NCBI GenBank assembly: GCA_030427145.1
Contig: JAUHWT010000005.1
Location: 62,001 to 126,000 of the forward strand
Direction of reading: 5' to 3'
DNA from: Alphaproteobacteria bacterium
Lineage (GTDB): Bacteria > Pseudomonadota > Alphaproteobacteria > Rhodobacterales > Rhodobacteraceae
DNA length: 64,000 bases
The notes under the pieces were generated by a model. It worked only from the letters and a program-made list of their open reading frames with translations. It was not told where the DNA came from and searched no databases. Positions 8,381 through 18,042 of the stretch are shown here, piece after piece. The translations under genes and the position numbers were made by a program. Numbering within the stretch: the stretch's first letter is position 1; every line of letters begins with the position of its first letter.

Positions 8381-10867
8381 ATGAAACATGTGCGTGGACT
8401 GGTCGTTGGTGGCGGAGCGATTGGTGCCTCGGTGGCCTATCATCTGGCGAAGGCGGGCTGGTCCGACGTGGTTCTGCTGGAACGGGACGAACTGACCTCC
8501 GGGTCCACGTGGCATGCGGCGGGTCTGCTGCCGCTTTTCAACATGAGCTATGCCACCAGCCATATCCACGACTATTCGGTGAAATTCTACAAAACCCTGG
8601 AAGAGGAAACGGGTCTGAATGCCGGGTTTTCGGTCGTGGGCAATCTGCGGATGGCGCAGAGCCAGGCGCGGATGGATGAGTACCAGCTTTACGCCACCAC
8701 GGCGGAATCTGTGGGCATCCCCTATGAGTGGCTGTCGGCCGATGAGATCAAGCAGCGCTGGCCGCTGGTGCGGACCGAGGACCTGATCGGGGCGCTGTAT
8801 CACCCCACGGACGGCTACATTAACCCTGCCGATGTCACCATGGCGATGGCCAAGGGCGCGCGGCAGAGGGGTGTGGAGATCATCCGCAAGCGTCAGGTCG
8901 ACAGCTATGAGTGGACCGGCGACGCCTGGATCGTGCGCGGGCGGATCATGGTGGAGAAAGGCGGCAACCTCGTTGCCTCCGACGAGACGTTTGAGATTTC
9001 GGCCGAGCATGTGGTGACGGCCACCGGCAACCATGCCCAGCGCACGGCGCAGCTTCTGGGGCTGAAGATCCCGGCGATCCCGGTGGAGCACCAGTTCATT
9101 GTGACCGAACCGGATCCGGCTCTGGTGGAGTACCGCAAGACCCATGGGGAGCACCCGGTTCTGCGCGATGCGGATGCCAAGTGGTATGTGCGCGAGGAGC
9201 GTGGCGGCTGGATTTTGGGGCCGTATGAGAAAAACGCCCCTGCCCGGTTTGAATATGGCGTTCCGGACAGTTTCCGCGCCGATCTGTTCCCGCTCGACCT
9301 GGAGAGGATCGAGGAGGAATACATGTCCTTCATCCACCGCATCCCCTCGTCGGAAGAGGTGGGGCTGAAGGACGATTTCAACGGGCCGATCTGTTACACG
9401 CCGGATGGCAACCCGCTGGTGGGACCGGCACCGGGGCTGCGCAACATGTGGCTGGCGGAAGGGTTTTCGTTTGGCATCACTGCGGCGGGTGGCACGGGGT
9501 ATTACCTGGCGCAGATGATGGTCGAGGGTGAGGCCGGGATCGACATGGCGAGCCTCGACCCCAAGCGGTTCGGCGGCTGGATGACGACCGAATACGCCGC
9601 GCGCAAGAACGAGGAATGTTACGACCACGTCTATATCCTGCACCACCCGGATGAAGAGCGCCCGGCCTGTCGGCCTTTGCGCACCGCGCCATGCTATGAC
9701 CGGATGAAGGCGGCGGGGGCGCAGTTTGGCTGCGTCAATGGCTGGGAGCGGCCGAATTATTTTGCGCCGGAAGGGTTTAGCGACCATGACAGCCGATCGT
9801 TTCGACGGGGTGGTTGGTGGGAGTATGCCAAAGCCGAGGCGGAGGCGATCCGCAATGGCGTGGGGCTGATCGATGCCTCGGCCTTTACCAAGCACCGGAT
9901 TAGCGGGCCGGGCGCGACGGCCTTCCTGGACTGGTTCACGACCAACAAACTTCCCAAAGTTGGGCGGATCAACCTGACCTATGCGCTGACGGAGGCCGGG
10001 ACGACGCGGTCGGAATACACCATCGTGCGGCTGTCCGAGAATGATTACTACCTGGTGTCGGCAGGGGCCTGGACGGCCTATGACCAGGATTTCCTCTACA
10101 AGGCCATCGAGGACCGCGAGGCGGAGTTTGGGCGGATCAATGTGCAGGACGTCACGACCCAGTGGGGCGTTTTTGCGCTGGCCGGGCCGAAGTCGCGGGA
10201 GCTGCTGAACGCCCTGGTGTGTGATGCGGAGCCGGAAACCGTGCTGTCGAACAAGCGGTTCCCGTGGCTGTCCATGCGGAATATCGAGCTGAAGATGTGT
10301 CCGGTCATGGCGCTGCGCGTGGCCTATACCGGCGAGCTGGGCTGGGAGCTGCATCATCCGATGGAAATGCAGAACTACCTGTTCGATCAGCTTAAGGCGG
10401 CGGGTGAGCCGCTGGGGCTGAAGCTGGTGGGCGCGCGGGCGCAGAACTGGCTGCGGCAGGAGAAAAGCTACCGCGCGTTTGGCACGGAGCTGGGCCGGGA
10501 CGCGACACCGCTGGAGGCCGGGCTCGACCGGTTTGTGGATCTCTCGAAAGAGTTCCACGGCAAGGCGGCGATGGAGGAAACCGGCGTGCGGTTTAAATGC
10601 GTGACGGTGCTGGTTGACGGGCCGGACGATGCCGATCCCTGGGGGCGTGAAGCGCTCTATGTGGGCGATGAGAAGGTCGGACGTCTGACCTCCGGCGGAT
10701 ATTCGGTGGCGTTCGGCAAGAGCATCGGCATGGGCTATGTGCGGCCGGACCTGGCGGTTGAGGGTACGAAGCTGAAGGTGCGGATGCAGGACCGGCTGTG
10801 GGACGCGGTTGTCACGGAGGACAGTCCGTATGATCCAAAGAACGCGACGATCCGTATTGATGGGTAG
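8381..10867 (+). CDS. FAD-dependent dimethylglycine/sarcosine dehydrogenase-like protein
   Basis: An 828-residue enzyme with an N-terminal DAO-type FAD domain and C-terminal GcvT (aminomethyltransferase) domains from about residue 430. The dinucleotide fold is VVGGGAIGASVAYHL. STWHAAGLLP contains His45, which matches the His that binds FAD covalently in dimethylglycine dehydrogenase. Such enzymes demethylate N-methyl glycine compounds and pass the carbon to tetrahydrofolate. Substrate cannot be fixed from sequence; dimethylglycine or sarcosine are the likely choices. It has GGGGA upstream of ATG and a strong terminator after the stop, so it is probably monocistronic. Confidence 0.88.
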   Translation: MKHVRGLVVGGGAIGASVAYHLAKAGWSDVVLLERDELTSGSTWHAAGLLPLFNMSYATSHIHDYSVKFYKTLEEETGLNAGFSVVGNLRMAQSQARMDEYQLYATTAESVGIPYEWLSADEIKQRWPLVRTEDLIGALYHPTDGYINPADVTMAMAKGARQRGVEIIRKRQVDSYEWTGDAWIVRGRIMVEKGGNLVASDETFEISAEHVVTATGNHAQRTAQLLGLKIPAIPVEHQFIVTEPDPALVEYRKTHGEHPVLRDADAKWYVREERGGWILGPYEKNAPARFEYGVPDSFRADLFPLDLERIEEEYMSFIHRIPSSEEVGLKDDFNGPICYTPDGNPLVGPAPGLRNMWLAEGFSFGITAAGGTGYYLAQMMVEGEAGIDMASLDPKRFGGWMTTEYAARKNEECYDHVYILHHPDEERPACRPLRTAPCYDRMKAAGAQFGCVNGWERPNYFAPEGFSDHDSRSFRRGGWWEYAKAEAEAIRNGVGLIDASAFTKHRISGPGATAFLDWFTTNKLPKVGRINLTYALTEAGTTRSEYTIVRLSENDYYLVSAGAWTAYDQDFLYKAIEDREAEFGRINVQDVTTQWGVFALAGPKSRELLNALVCDAEPETVLSNKRFPWLSMRNIELKMCPVMALRVAYTGELGWELHHPMEMQNYLFDQLKAAGEPLGLKLVGARAQNWLRQEKSYRAFGTELGRDATPLEAGLDRFVDLSKEFHGKAAMEETGVRFKCVTVLVDGPDDADPWGREALYVGDEKVGRLTSGGYSVAFGKSIGMGYVRPDLAVEGTKLKVRMQDRLWDAVVTEDSPYDPKNATIRIDG

Positions 10868-10894
10868 TTCTTTCTCTTTTCTCCGGCGACTGAC

Positions 10895-10922
10895 GCCCTG
10901 GCTTCGGCCAGGGCTTTTTTTT
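10895..10922 (+). terminator. Strong Rho-independent terminator
   Basis: Perfect stem GCCCTGGC / GCCAGGGC with a TTCG loop, followed by eight T residues. It ends the dehydrogenase transcript. Confidence 0.92.
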
Positions 10923-10957
10923 GCGGTGTGTGAAAGCAGGCGATTTTCGGCCGGTTT

Positions 10958-10975
10958 GAGCGGGGATCCCCGCTC
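10958..10975. repeat. Perfect 18-bp palindrome, possible operator
   Basis: GAGCGGGGATCCCCGCTC reads the same on both strands. It lies between the dehydrogenase terminator and the amino-acid binding protein gene, about 78 bases before that gene's start. It has no T tract, so an operator or structural role fits better than a terminator. Confidence 0.5.
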
Positions 10976-11052
10976 CGGCATGTGTGACTTGCCGCGAGGT
11001 GCGTGAAATGTATGGTGCCGGGAAAACGCAACATGACTTTTGAGGTGGAATT

Positions 11053-11892
11053 ATGTGCAGACTTGGTTCGATTACGGTTATTATGGCGCTCATGGCCGGG
11101 CAGGCCTTTGGGCAGACACTGGACCGCATCCGGGAAACCGGGGAGATGAAACTTGGGTTCCGGACCGATGCGGCGCCGATCTCGTATCTGGATGAGGACG
11201 GTGAACCGGCCGGATACTCGCCGCGGGTCTGCGCCGGTGTGGCCGAGGATGTGGCTGCGCAACTCGGGCTGGAGGAGTTGAACGCGACCTTCTATCCGGT
11301 GGATGTTGAGGACCGGTTCGACGCGGTTGCGAATGGCGAGATTGATCTGCTCTGTGGGGCCGCGACGATTACCCTGGAGCGGATGGAGCAGGTGAGCTTT
11401 TCCACGCCGACCTATGTGGACGGGGCGGCGGTTCTGCTGCCCGCCGGTGAGGTTGCCGATCTGACGGCCATGGCGGAGAAGAAAATCGGCGTTCGCGAGG
11501 GGACAACAACCCAGACGTCGCTGGAACGCTCGCTGGAGGCCATGAACCTGACGGCGGATGTGACGGCGTTTGCCTCCCATGACGAGGGTCTGGCGGCGAT
11601 GGAGGCGGGCGAGATTGGCGCGTATTTCGCGGACCAGTCGATCCTGTTTTCCATGCTGTTCAAGAGCGACGCGGCCGAGGGGCTTGAGGTCTCCGATCAG
11701 ACGCTGACCATTGAGAAGCAGGGCCTGGCCTTCGCGCGGGGTGATGAGGATTTCCGTGTGGCGGTGGACCGGGCGATTTCGGGTCTTTACGCCAGCGGTC
11801 AGATGGAGCGGATTTTCATTGAGACCATGCCGGGGGCGACGCCTGGTCTGGCACTGCGGGCGATGCATCTGATCGCGCCGACCATTCCCTGA
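11053..11892 (+). CDS. ABC-type amino acid transporter substrate-binding protein
   Basis: A 279-residue periplasmic protein of SBP family 3, with an N-terminal signal peptide ending near AFGQT (residue 21). Core motifs are GEMKLGFRTDAAPISY at the start of lobe one, NGEIDLLCGAATIT, and KKIGVREGTTTQ at lobe two. It should bind a polar amino acid or related solute. No permease or ATPase gene is adjacent, so it is an orphan binding protein that either uses a remote transporter or works as a sensor. GAGGTGG lies ahead of the ATG. Confidence 0.87.
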   Translation: MCRLGSITVIMALMAGQAFGQTLDRIRETGEMKLGFRTDAAPISYLDEDGEPAGYSPRVCAGVAEDVAAQLGLEELNATFYPVDVEDRFDAVANGEIDLLCGAATITLERMEQVSFSTPTYVDGAAVLLPAGEVADLTAMAEKKIGVREGTTTQTSLERSLEAMNLTADVTAFASHDEGLAAMEAGEIGAYFADQSILFSMLFKSDAAEGLEVSDQTLTIEKQGLAFARGDEDFRVAVDRAISGLYASGQMERIFIETMPGATPGLALRAMHLIAPTIP

Positions 11893-11961
11893 TCCCGCGT
11901 TTCACGCTTATTGCCAAGGTCGGGCGGTTTTGCCAGATTGTGCGGACTGGGGGGATCCGAC

Positions 11962-13575
11962 ATGAACGACCTTGGCCGCAACGCCGCAAACTATGCTGCC
12001 CTGACGCCTATTACTCTGCTGCGCAAGGCGGCGGCGGTGTATCCCGATCATCCCGCCGTGGTCTATGGCGGGATCCGGCGAAGCTGGGCCGAGACGGCCA
12101 CGCGGTGCCGGAAACTGGCCTCGGCGCTTCGGAAGGCGGGGTTTAAAGCGGGCGGGACCGTGTCGGTTCTCGCCACGAATACGCCGGAGCTTTACGAGGC
12201 GCATTTTGGGGTGCCCATGGCGGGCGGGGTGCTGAACGCCATCAACTGCCGCCTCGATGCCAAAACGGTAGCTTATATCCTCGACCATTGTGAGGCGCGG
12301 TTTCTGATCACGGACCGGGAGTTTTCCGATACGGCGAAGGCCGCGCTGGAGATGGCCGATGGCGGCCCGGTGGTGATTGATATTGACGATCCGGCGGCGG
12401 ACGGCGGGGAGCTTCTGGGGGATCTGGATTACGAGGCGTTTCTGGAGACGGGCGACGCGGATTTTCCGTGGGCCGTGCCGGAGGATGAGTGGGACGCGAT
12501 TTCGGTCAATTATACATCCGGGACCACGGGCAACCCGAAAGGCGTCCTCTATCACCACCGCGGCGCGTTTATGAATGCGATCGGGAACACGCTGGAATGG
12601 GATATGGGGCGGCATCCGGTGTATCTCTGGACGCTGCCGATGTTTCACTGCAACGGCTGGTGTTTTCCGTGGACGATTGCGGCCAAGGCCGGGACGAATG
12701 TGTGCTGCAGGAAGGTCTCCGCGAAGGCGATTTACGACGCGATTGCGGATGAGGGCGTGGATCACCTCTGCGGCGCGCCGATTGTCCTCGGGTTCATGAT
12801 CCATGCGGATGAGACGGAGGTGCGGGAGTTTCCGCACCGCTGCCGGGTGATGACGGCGGCGTCGCCGCCGCCTGCCAGCGTGTTGCAGGAAATGGCGGCG
12901 CGGGGGTTTGACGTGACGCATGTCTATGGCCTGACGGAGGTCTATGGCCCCGCGATTGCCTGTGCCTGGAACCGGGAGTGGGATGCGCTTGATGCGGAGG
13001 AGCAGGCGCGGCTGAAATCGCGGCAGGGGGTGGCGTATCTGTTGCAGGAGGATGCGATGGTTGCCGACCCGGAGACGCTGGAGCCGGTGCCGCGCGACGG
13101 TAAGACCCTGGGCGAAGTTTTCATGCGCGGGAACATAACCATGAAGGGGTATCTGAAGAACCCAGAGGCCACGGCAGAGGCGTTTGCCGGGGGGTGGTTT
13201 CACACCGGGGATCTCGGCGTGATGCATCCGGACGGGTATATTGAGCTGAAGGACCGCTCGAAGGACATCATTATTTCAGGCGGCGAGAACATCTCCTCGA
13301 TTGAGGTGGAGAACGTTCTGATGGCCCATCCGGCGGTGGCCGTGGCGGCGGTTGTGGCGAAGCCGCATGAGAAATGGGGCGAGACACCGTGCGCGTTTGT
13401 TGAACTGGCCAGAGGTCAGACGGTGACCGGTGAGGATCTGATCGCCTGGTGCCGCGAGCGGATGGCGCATTACAAGGCGCCGAAACACGTGGTGTTTCAA
13501 ACGATTGAACGGACCTCTACGGGCAAGATCCAGAAGGGTCCGCTGCGCGATCTGGCGAAGACGGTCAGTAGTTGA
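11962..13575 (+). CDS. Acyl-CoA synthetase (AMP-forming), DmdB-like
   Basis: A 537-residue adenylate-forming enzyme. The ATP-binding P-loop YTSGTTGNPKG is near residue 184, the adenylate motif HVYGLTEVYG near 318, HTGDLGVMHPDGY near 413, and the C-terminal Lys of TSTGKIQK near 525. It makes acyl-CoA from a carboxylic acid. The HRGAFMNAIGNTLEW and FHCNGWCFPWT stretches resemble medium-chain ligases, including the 3-methylmercaptopropionate-CoA ligase DmdB common in roseobacters; that substrate is only a guess. The ATG at 11962 follows GGGGGA. Its 3' end overlaps the convergent dehydratase gene by 11 bases. Confidence 0.88.
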   Translation: MNDLGRNAANYAALTPITLLRKAAAVYPDHPAVVYGGIRRSWAETATRCRKLASALRKAGFKAGGTVSVLATNTPELYEAHFGVPMAGGVLNAINCRLDAKTVAYILDHCEARFLITDREFSDTAKAALEMADGGPVVIDIDDPAADGGELLGDLDYEAFLETGDADFPWAVPEDEWDAISVNYTSGTTGNPKGVLYHHRGAFMNAIGNTLEWDMGRHPVYLWTLPMFHCNGWCFPWTIAAKAGTNVCCRKVSAKAIYDAIADEGVDHLCGAPIVLGFMIHADETEVREFPHRCRVMTAASPPPASVLQEMAARGFDVTHVYGLTEVYGPAIACAWNREWDALDAEEQARLKSRQGVAYLLQEDAMVADPETLEPVPRDGKTLGEVFMRGNITMKGYLKNPEATAEAFAGGWFHTGDLGVMHPDGYIELKDRSKDIIISGGENISSIEVENVLMAHPAVAVAAVVAKPHEKWGETPCAFVELARGQTVTGEDLIAWCRERMAHYKAPKHVVFQTIERTSTGKIQKGPLRDLAKTVSS

Positions 13576-14536
13576 GGATCGCCTCGGAGAAGCGGGCGGT
13601 GTCCACGTTGCCGCCGGTAGCGACGGCGATGACGGTGTCGCCCTCGATCTGATCGCTGCGGAACAGGGCTGCGGCAAGGCCGGCGGCCCCGCCCGGTTCC
13701 ACGACGATTTTCAGGTGACGGAAGGCGAGTGCGACGGCGCGCATGGCTTCCTCATCCGTGATGGTCAGGCCCGGCCCCGCCAGACGGCTGAGGATGGGAA
13801 AGGTTAACTCGCCGGGGCAAGGGGTCAGGATCGCGTCGCAGACGGAGCCGGAGAGGCGTTCGTTGCTTTCGCGTTGACCTGAGACAAGCGAGCGGGCGAC
13901 ATCGTCGAAACCGACCGGTTCCGAAGTGCGGACGCGCAGATGCGGGGCTTCGGCCTCGAGGGCCAGGGCAATACCGGAGGCAAGGCCGCCACCGCCGGCG
14001 CAGACGATCACATCCGTTTGGCCAAGTTCCAGGCCTTTGGTCTGTTCGGCGATTTCCAGGCCCACGGTCCCCTGCCCCGCGATCACGTCTGGCTGATCAT
14101 AGGGGCGCACGAGGGTCAGGCCGCGCTCCGCTGAGAGGGCCGCGCCGATGTCCTCGCGGCTTTCGGTTTCCCGGTCGTAGGTAACGACCTCCGCACCGTA
14201 TGATTTGGTACCGTCGATTTTGGACTGCGGCGCGTCGGCGGGCATGATGATGACGGCGGGCGCGCCAAAGGCCTGGGCGGCACGGGCAACGCCCTGGGCG
14301 TGGTTGCCGGAGGAATAGGCGAGGATGCCACGGGCGCGGACCTCTTGGTCGAGGGCGGAGATGGCGGACCAGCCGCCACGGGCCTTGAAGGAGCCGGTGT
14401 ACTGAAGGCATTCGGCCTTCACGAGCAGGCGGCGTCCCGCAATGGCGTCTAGTGCGGGCGAGGACAGAACCGGGGTTTTCAGGATCTTGCCCGCCGCGCG
14501 GGTGCGGGCGGCGCGGATACGGTCGATATCAGTCAT
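13565..14536 (-). CDS. Threonine/serine dehydratase-type PLP enzyme
   Basis: A 323-residue fold-type II PLP enzyme related to threonine dehydratase, serine racemase and 3-hydroxyaspartate dehydratase. The PLP-binding Lys51 lies in SFKARGG; SSGNHAQG binds the substrate carboxylate and the GGGGLASG loop binds phosphate. No C-terminal ACT regulatory domain is present, so it is the short, degradative type. Its start overlaps the stop of the hydrolase gene (ATGA), placing it third in a coupled operon. Which hydroxy-amino acid it dehydrates cannot be told. Confidence 0.87.
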   Translation of the reverse strand: MTDIDRIRAARTRAAGKILKTPVLSSPALDAIAGRRLLVKAECLQYTGSFKARGGWSAISALDQEVRARGILAYSSGNHAQGVARAAQAFGAPAVIIMPADAPQSKIDGTKSYGAEVVTYDRETESREDIGAALSAERGLTLVRPYDQPDVIAGQGTVGLEIAEQTKGLELGQTDVIVCAGGGGLASGIALALEAEAPHLRVRTSEPVGFDDVARSLVSGQRESNERLSGSVCDAILTPCPGELTFPILSRLAGPGLTITDEEAMRAVALAFRHLKIVVEPGGAAGLAAALFRSDQIEGDTVIAVATGGNVDTARFSEAILNY

Positions 14537-15372
14537 TTTTTCAGGCTTCCAAGAAAGCGGCGCAGCAGTTCCACGCATTCAGGCTCGTCCAGAAACGGAA
14601 TGTGACCGCGTCCGGGAACGGAGGCATACATCATGTCCGGGCGGCGGGCGCGCATTTCGTCCGCAGTGGCCTGGCTGAGGATGTCGGAGTTTTCGCCGTG
14701 GATGAGCGCGAGGGGCAGGCCCTCGAAGGCGTCAAAGAGGGGCCAGGTGTCGGGCATTTCGCCCGCCTCCTCCATCGCGCCGAGGAAGGCGTTGCGCAGT
14801 TTGCGGTCGTATCGCAGGCGGATGCCGTCCTCCGCGTCGTACCAGTTGTTGGAGAAAAACCAGTTCCAACGGTCGGCGCCAACGCCGGGAAAGCGGGCCT
14901 GGCGGTTGAGCGAGGCGGCCAGGGCGGCGGAAGCCACGGTTTTGTATTTGGGCCTGATGCCGAGATAGCCCGCGATCTCATCAAGCCCCTCGCGTTCGAT
15001 GACGGGGCCGATATCCACGAGAACAACGCCTTCCAGCACCTGTTTGGCGGTGGCGGCAAGGACCATGGCGACGATGCCGCCGCGGGAGGTGCCGATGATG
15101 GTGGTTTTTTCAAGACCGAGATGGGCGAGAAGCTCCACCACGTCGCGGGCCTCCACGGCCGGGTGGTAGTTCTGGAAATTCTCGTCATAAGCGGATTCGC
15201 CCCGGCCCCGGAAATCGAGCCGGATGATGCGGTAGTCGCGGGAGAACTGTTCCGCGAAGAGGTCGAAATCGCGGCTGTTGCGGGTGAGCCCCGGAAGGCA
15301 GAGAACCGGTTGGCCCTTTCCTTCGTCCTCATAGGCGAGGGAGAGGCCGTCGGAGGTGGTGAAGCGTTTCAT
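14533..15372 (-). CDS. Alpha/beta hydrolase
   Basis: A 279-residue alpha/beta hydrolase. The nucleophile elbow is GTSRGG with Ser96, the acid is probably the Asp before ILSQATADEM, and the His lies in PGRGHIPFLDEP near the end. CLPGLTRNSRDF forms the oxyanion region. Substrate unknown. ATG at 15372 overlaps the stop of the dehalogenase gene and its own stop overlaps the dehydratase start. The three enzymes are therefore made together, which suggests a shared catabolic route. Confidence 0.88.
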   Translation of the reverse strand: MKRFTTSDGLSLAYEDEGKGQPVLCLPGLTRNSRDFDLFAEQFSRDYRIIRLDFRGRGESAYDENFQNYHPAVEARDVVELLAHLGLEKTTIIGTSRGGIVAMVLAATAKQVLEGVVLVDIGPVIEREGLDEIAGYLGIRPKYKTVASAALAASLNRQARFPGVGADRWNWFFSNNWYDAEDGIRLRYDRKLRNAFLGAMEEAGEMPDTWPLFDAFEGLPLALIHGENSDILSQATADEMRARRPDMMYASVPGRGHIPFLDEPECVELLRRFLGSLKK

Positions 15373-16052
15373 GCTTTCTCCGCCAGTTCGGGAATGCCGG
15401 AGAGTTCCGACAGGATCCATTCGGGTTTCCAGGGCAGGCGGTCGACCGGTTCGCTGGCGCGGTTCACCCAGGCGGTTCGGAAGCCGTAGCCGGACGCCGC
15501 GGCGGCGTCCCAGCCGTTGGAGGAGACGAACAGAACCTCGTTTCTTTCAACACCGAAGCGTTTGCCCACAAGATCGTAGACGGAGCTGTCGGGTTTGAAG
15601 ATGCCGACGCTTTCCACCGAGAGCACATCGTCGAGGAACTCACCGACATTTGCGCTCTGCACGGCGCCGTCGAGCATGTCGGGCGAGCCGTTGGAGAGGA
15701 TGGTGGTGGAGAGGCCGTTCTCTTTGAGGGTCGCGAGCATCTGCGGGACCTCCGGGTAGGCGTCGAGTTCCCAGTAGAGGGCCAGAAGGTTTTCGCGGAT
15801 GTCCGGGTCGCTGATGCCGGAAGCTTCGAGGGCCCAGTCGAGACCCTCGCCGGTGACGGTCCAGAAATCAGTGTGGGCGCTGGTGATGGCGCGCAGCCAG
15901 CTGTACTGAAGCTGTTTCAGTCGCCAGTCGCGGGCGACGGTTTGCCAGACGGCGCGAAAGGCCCCGTTGCCGGGGGCCTCCGCGAAGGCCCGCGCGGCGG
16001 CGGACACATCGAATAACGTGCCGTAGGCGTCGAAAACTGCAACCCTGATCAA
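15369..16052 (-). CDS. Haloacid dehalogenase, type II
   Basis: A 227-residue HAD-superfamily protein of the (S)-2-haloacid dehalogenase group. Nucleophile Asp8 lies in FDAYGTLFD, motif II is LSNGSPDML, the motif III Lys is in IFKPDSSVY, and FVSSNGWDAAAA supplies the acidic end. The SSNGWD signature is typical of true 2-haloacid dehalogenases rather than phosphatases. The only in-frame start is TTG at 16052, with a GGGG tract upstream. First gene of the coupled dehalogenase/hydrolase/dehydratase operon. Confidence 0.88.
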   Translation of the reverse strand: MIRVAVFDAYGTLFDVSAAARAFAEAPGNGAFRAVWQTVARDWRLKQLQYSWLRAITSAHTDFWTVTGEGLDWALEASGISDPDIRENLLALYWELDAYPEVPQMLATLKENGLSTTILSNGSPDMLDGAVQSANVGEFLDDVLSVESVGIFKPDSSVYDLVGKRFGVERNEVLFVSSNGWDAAAASGYGFRTAWVNRASEPVDRLPWKPEWILSELSGIPELAEKA

Positions 16053-16119
16053 GTCGTCCCCCCGTCGAAACGGGCGGACGGCGGCGGTGTGCCAGTCCGA
16101 AGACGCCCGGTTTAGCGTG

Positions 16120-17346
16120 TCAGTCCGTGTAGCGGCTCAGTGCCAGTGTGGCATTGGTGCCGCCAAACCCGAAACTGTTCGACAGGATCGTGTCCAGGCC
16201 GGCATTGTCCACCCGCTCCGTCGCAATTTCCGACGGTTTCAGGGCCGGGTCAAGCTCGCTGACATTGGCGGAGGCGGCGATGAAATCGTCGCGGAGCATG
16301 ATGAGGCCGTAAATGGCTTCCTGCACGCCGGTCGCGCCGAGCGAATGGCCGGTGAGCGATTTGGTGGAGGAGATCACGGGCATGTTTTCTTCGCCGAAGA
16401 CGCGGCGCACGGCCTCGACCTCGACCACGTCGCCCGCCGGTGTGGAGGTGCCGTGGGCGTTGATGTAGCCGACCTTGCGCTCGCCGATCGTGGACAGGGC
16501 CAGCTTCATGCTGCGCTCGCCGCCCTCGCCGCTGGGCGCGACCATGTCGTGACCGTCGGAGGTCGCGCCGTAGCCGGTGACCTCGGCGTAGATTTTCGCG
16601 CCGCGGGCCCTGGCGTGCTCCAGTTCCTCAAGCACGACGACACCGCCGCCGCCGGCGATGACGAAGCCGTCACGGGCGGCGTCAAAGGCGCGGGAGGCCT
16701 GTTCCGGCGTGTCATTGTATTTCGAGCTCATCGCGCCCATGGCGTCGAAGAGGCAGGAAAGCGTCCAGTCCAGTTCCTCGCCGCCGCCCGCGAAGACGAT
16801 GTCCTGTTTGCCGAGCTGGATCTGCTCCGTTCCGTTGCCGATGCAGTGGGCGGACGTGGAGCAGGCGGAGGTGATGGAGTAGTTTACGCCCTTGATCTTG
16901 AACGGGGTCGCGAGACAGGCCGAGTTGGTGGACGACATGCCGCGTGTCACCATGAAGGGGCCCATGCGTTTGGGGGAGCCCTTCTCGATCACGATCTGGT
17001 GCGCGTTGAACAGGTTGCGCGTGGACGGTCCGCCCGATCCCATGACGAGGCCGGTGCGCTCGTTGGAGATGTCGCTCTCCTCAAGGCCACTGTCCTCGAT
17101 GGCCTGGGTCATGGCGATATAGTTGAACGCGGCCCCGTCGCCCATGAAGCGCAGCTGGCGCTTGTCAATGTGCTCGGCCACGTCAATGTCGGGCTTGCCC
17201 TGGACCTGGCTGCGGAACCCGTGTTCGGCGTGGTCGGGTGCGAAGGAAATGCCGGAGCGGCTTTCCTTCAGGGATTTGGTGACCTCATCGACACTGGTGC
17301 CAATGGAGGACACGATACCGATCCCGGTAATTACGACTCGGCGCAT
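16120..17346 (-). CDS. fabB: 3-oxoacyl-ACP synthase I FabB
   Basis: A 408-residue elongating ketosynthase of type II fatty acid synthesis. The catalytic triad is complete: Cys162 in SACSTSAHC, His near 297 in [11 protein letters not shown] and His near 332 in [12 protein letters not shown], matching E. coli FabB numbering almost exactly. FabB extends the cis-3-decenoyl product made by FabA, so it sets unsaturated fatty acid levels. It lies 15 bases after fabA on the same strand and is surely co-transcribed. Confidence 0.97.
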   Translation of the reverse strand: MRRVVITGIGIVSSIGTSVDEVTKSLKESRSGISFAPDHAEHGFRSQVQGKPDIDVAEHIDKRQLRFMGDGAAFNYIAMTQAIEDSGLEESDISNERTGLVMGSGGPSTRNLFNAHQIVIEKGSPKRMGPFMVTRGMSSTNSACLATPFKIKGVNYSITSACSTSAHCIGNGTEQIQLGKQDIVFAGGGEELDWTLSCLFDAMGAMSSKYNDTPEQASRAFDAARDGFVIAGGGGVVVLEELEHARARGAKIYAEVTGYGATSDGHDMVAPSGEGGERSMKLALSTIGERKVGYINAHGTSTPAGDVVEVEAVRRVFGEENMPVISSTKSLTGHSLGATGVQEAIYGLIMLRDDFIAASANVSELDPALKPSEIATERVDNAGLDTILSNSFGFGGTNATLALSRYTD

Positions 17347-17361
17347 GGGTATGCCCCCTTT

Positions 17362-17868
17362 TTATTCCTGGAACAGGCCGACCTTCATGTCGGTGGTGGT
17401 GTAGATCGTCTCGCCGTCGGCTTTCATGATGCCGTTGGCCATGCCGAGCTTGAGCTTGCGGTCGATGACGCGGGTGAAGTTGACCGTGTATTCCACGAGC
17501 TTCACGTCCGGTGTCACCATGCCGGTGAACTTGACCTCGCCAACGCCCAGCGCACGGCCCTTGCCCTGCATGCCGCGCCAGCCAAGGTTGAAGCCTGTCA
17601 GCTGCCAGAGGGCGTCGAGGCCGAGGCAGCCGGGCATGACCGGGTCGCCGAGGAAGTGGCACTCGAAGAACCAAAGGTCGGGTTTGATGTCGAATTCCGC
17701 CACAACGTGACCCTTGCCGTCCGGGCCGCCATCGGCCGAGATTTCGGTGACGCGGTCCATCATGAGCATGGGCGGAGCCGGAAGCTGCGGGTTGCCGGGT
17801 CCGAACATTTCGCCCCGGGCACAGGCCATCAGCCCGTCATAGTCAATGCTTGTTGGCCTGTCGGACAT
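17362..17868 (-). CDS. fabA: 3-hydroxydecanoyl-ACP dehydratase/isomerase FabA
   Basis: A 168-residue hot-dog-fold enzyme that dehydrates 3-hydroxydecanoyl-ACP and isomerises the trans-2 bond to cis-3, the branch point to unsaturated fatty acids. His71 ([17 protein letters not shown]) and Asp85 match the E. coli His70/Asp84 pair. GGGGAAG precedes the ATG. It is divergent from irr across 174 bases and heads the fabA-fabB operon. Confidence 0.97.
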   Translation of the reverse strand: MSDRPTSIDYDGLMACARGEMFGPGNPQLPAPPMLMMDRVTEISADGGPDGKGHVVAEFDIKPDLWFFECHFLGDPVMPGCLGLDALWQLTGFNLGWRGMQGKGRALGVGEVKFTGMVTPDVKLVEYTVNFTRVIDRKLKLGMANGIMKADGETIYTTTDMKVGLFQE

Positions 17869-18042
17869 GCGATTTCTTCCCCAATCCGGTCGTTGTGTGT
17901 CTGTCTGCGTCTAGTAACACCCGCACCAAATGGGGCGCAAGTGCCAGAGGGACCACCAATTTTTAATGACAGCGCGAAAGCCAACTGGAATTTGCCCTGA
18001 AAACCGCTATAAGGGGGCAACACGAAATTCAGGTCTCAAGGC

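Noticed and set aside
8366-10981. An 871-codon minus-strand open frame opposite the FAD/GcvT enzyme
   Set aside because: Antisense shadow of a clear gene; composition is artificial and it crosses a terminator.
16087-18000. A 637-codon plus-strand frame across fabB and fabA
   Set aside because: Shadow of two unmistakable genes on the other strand.
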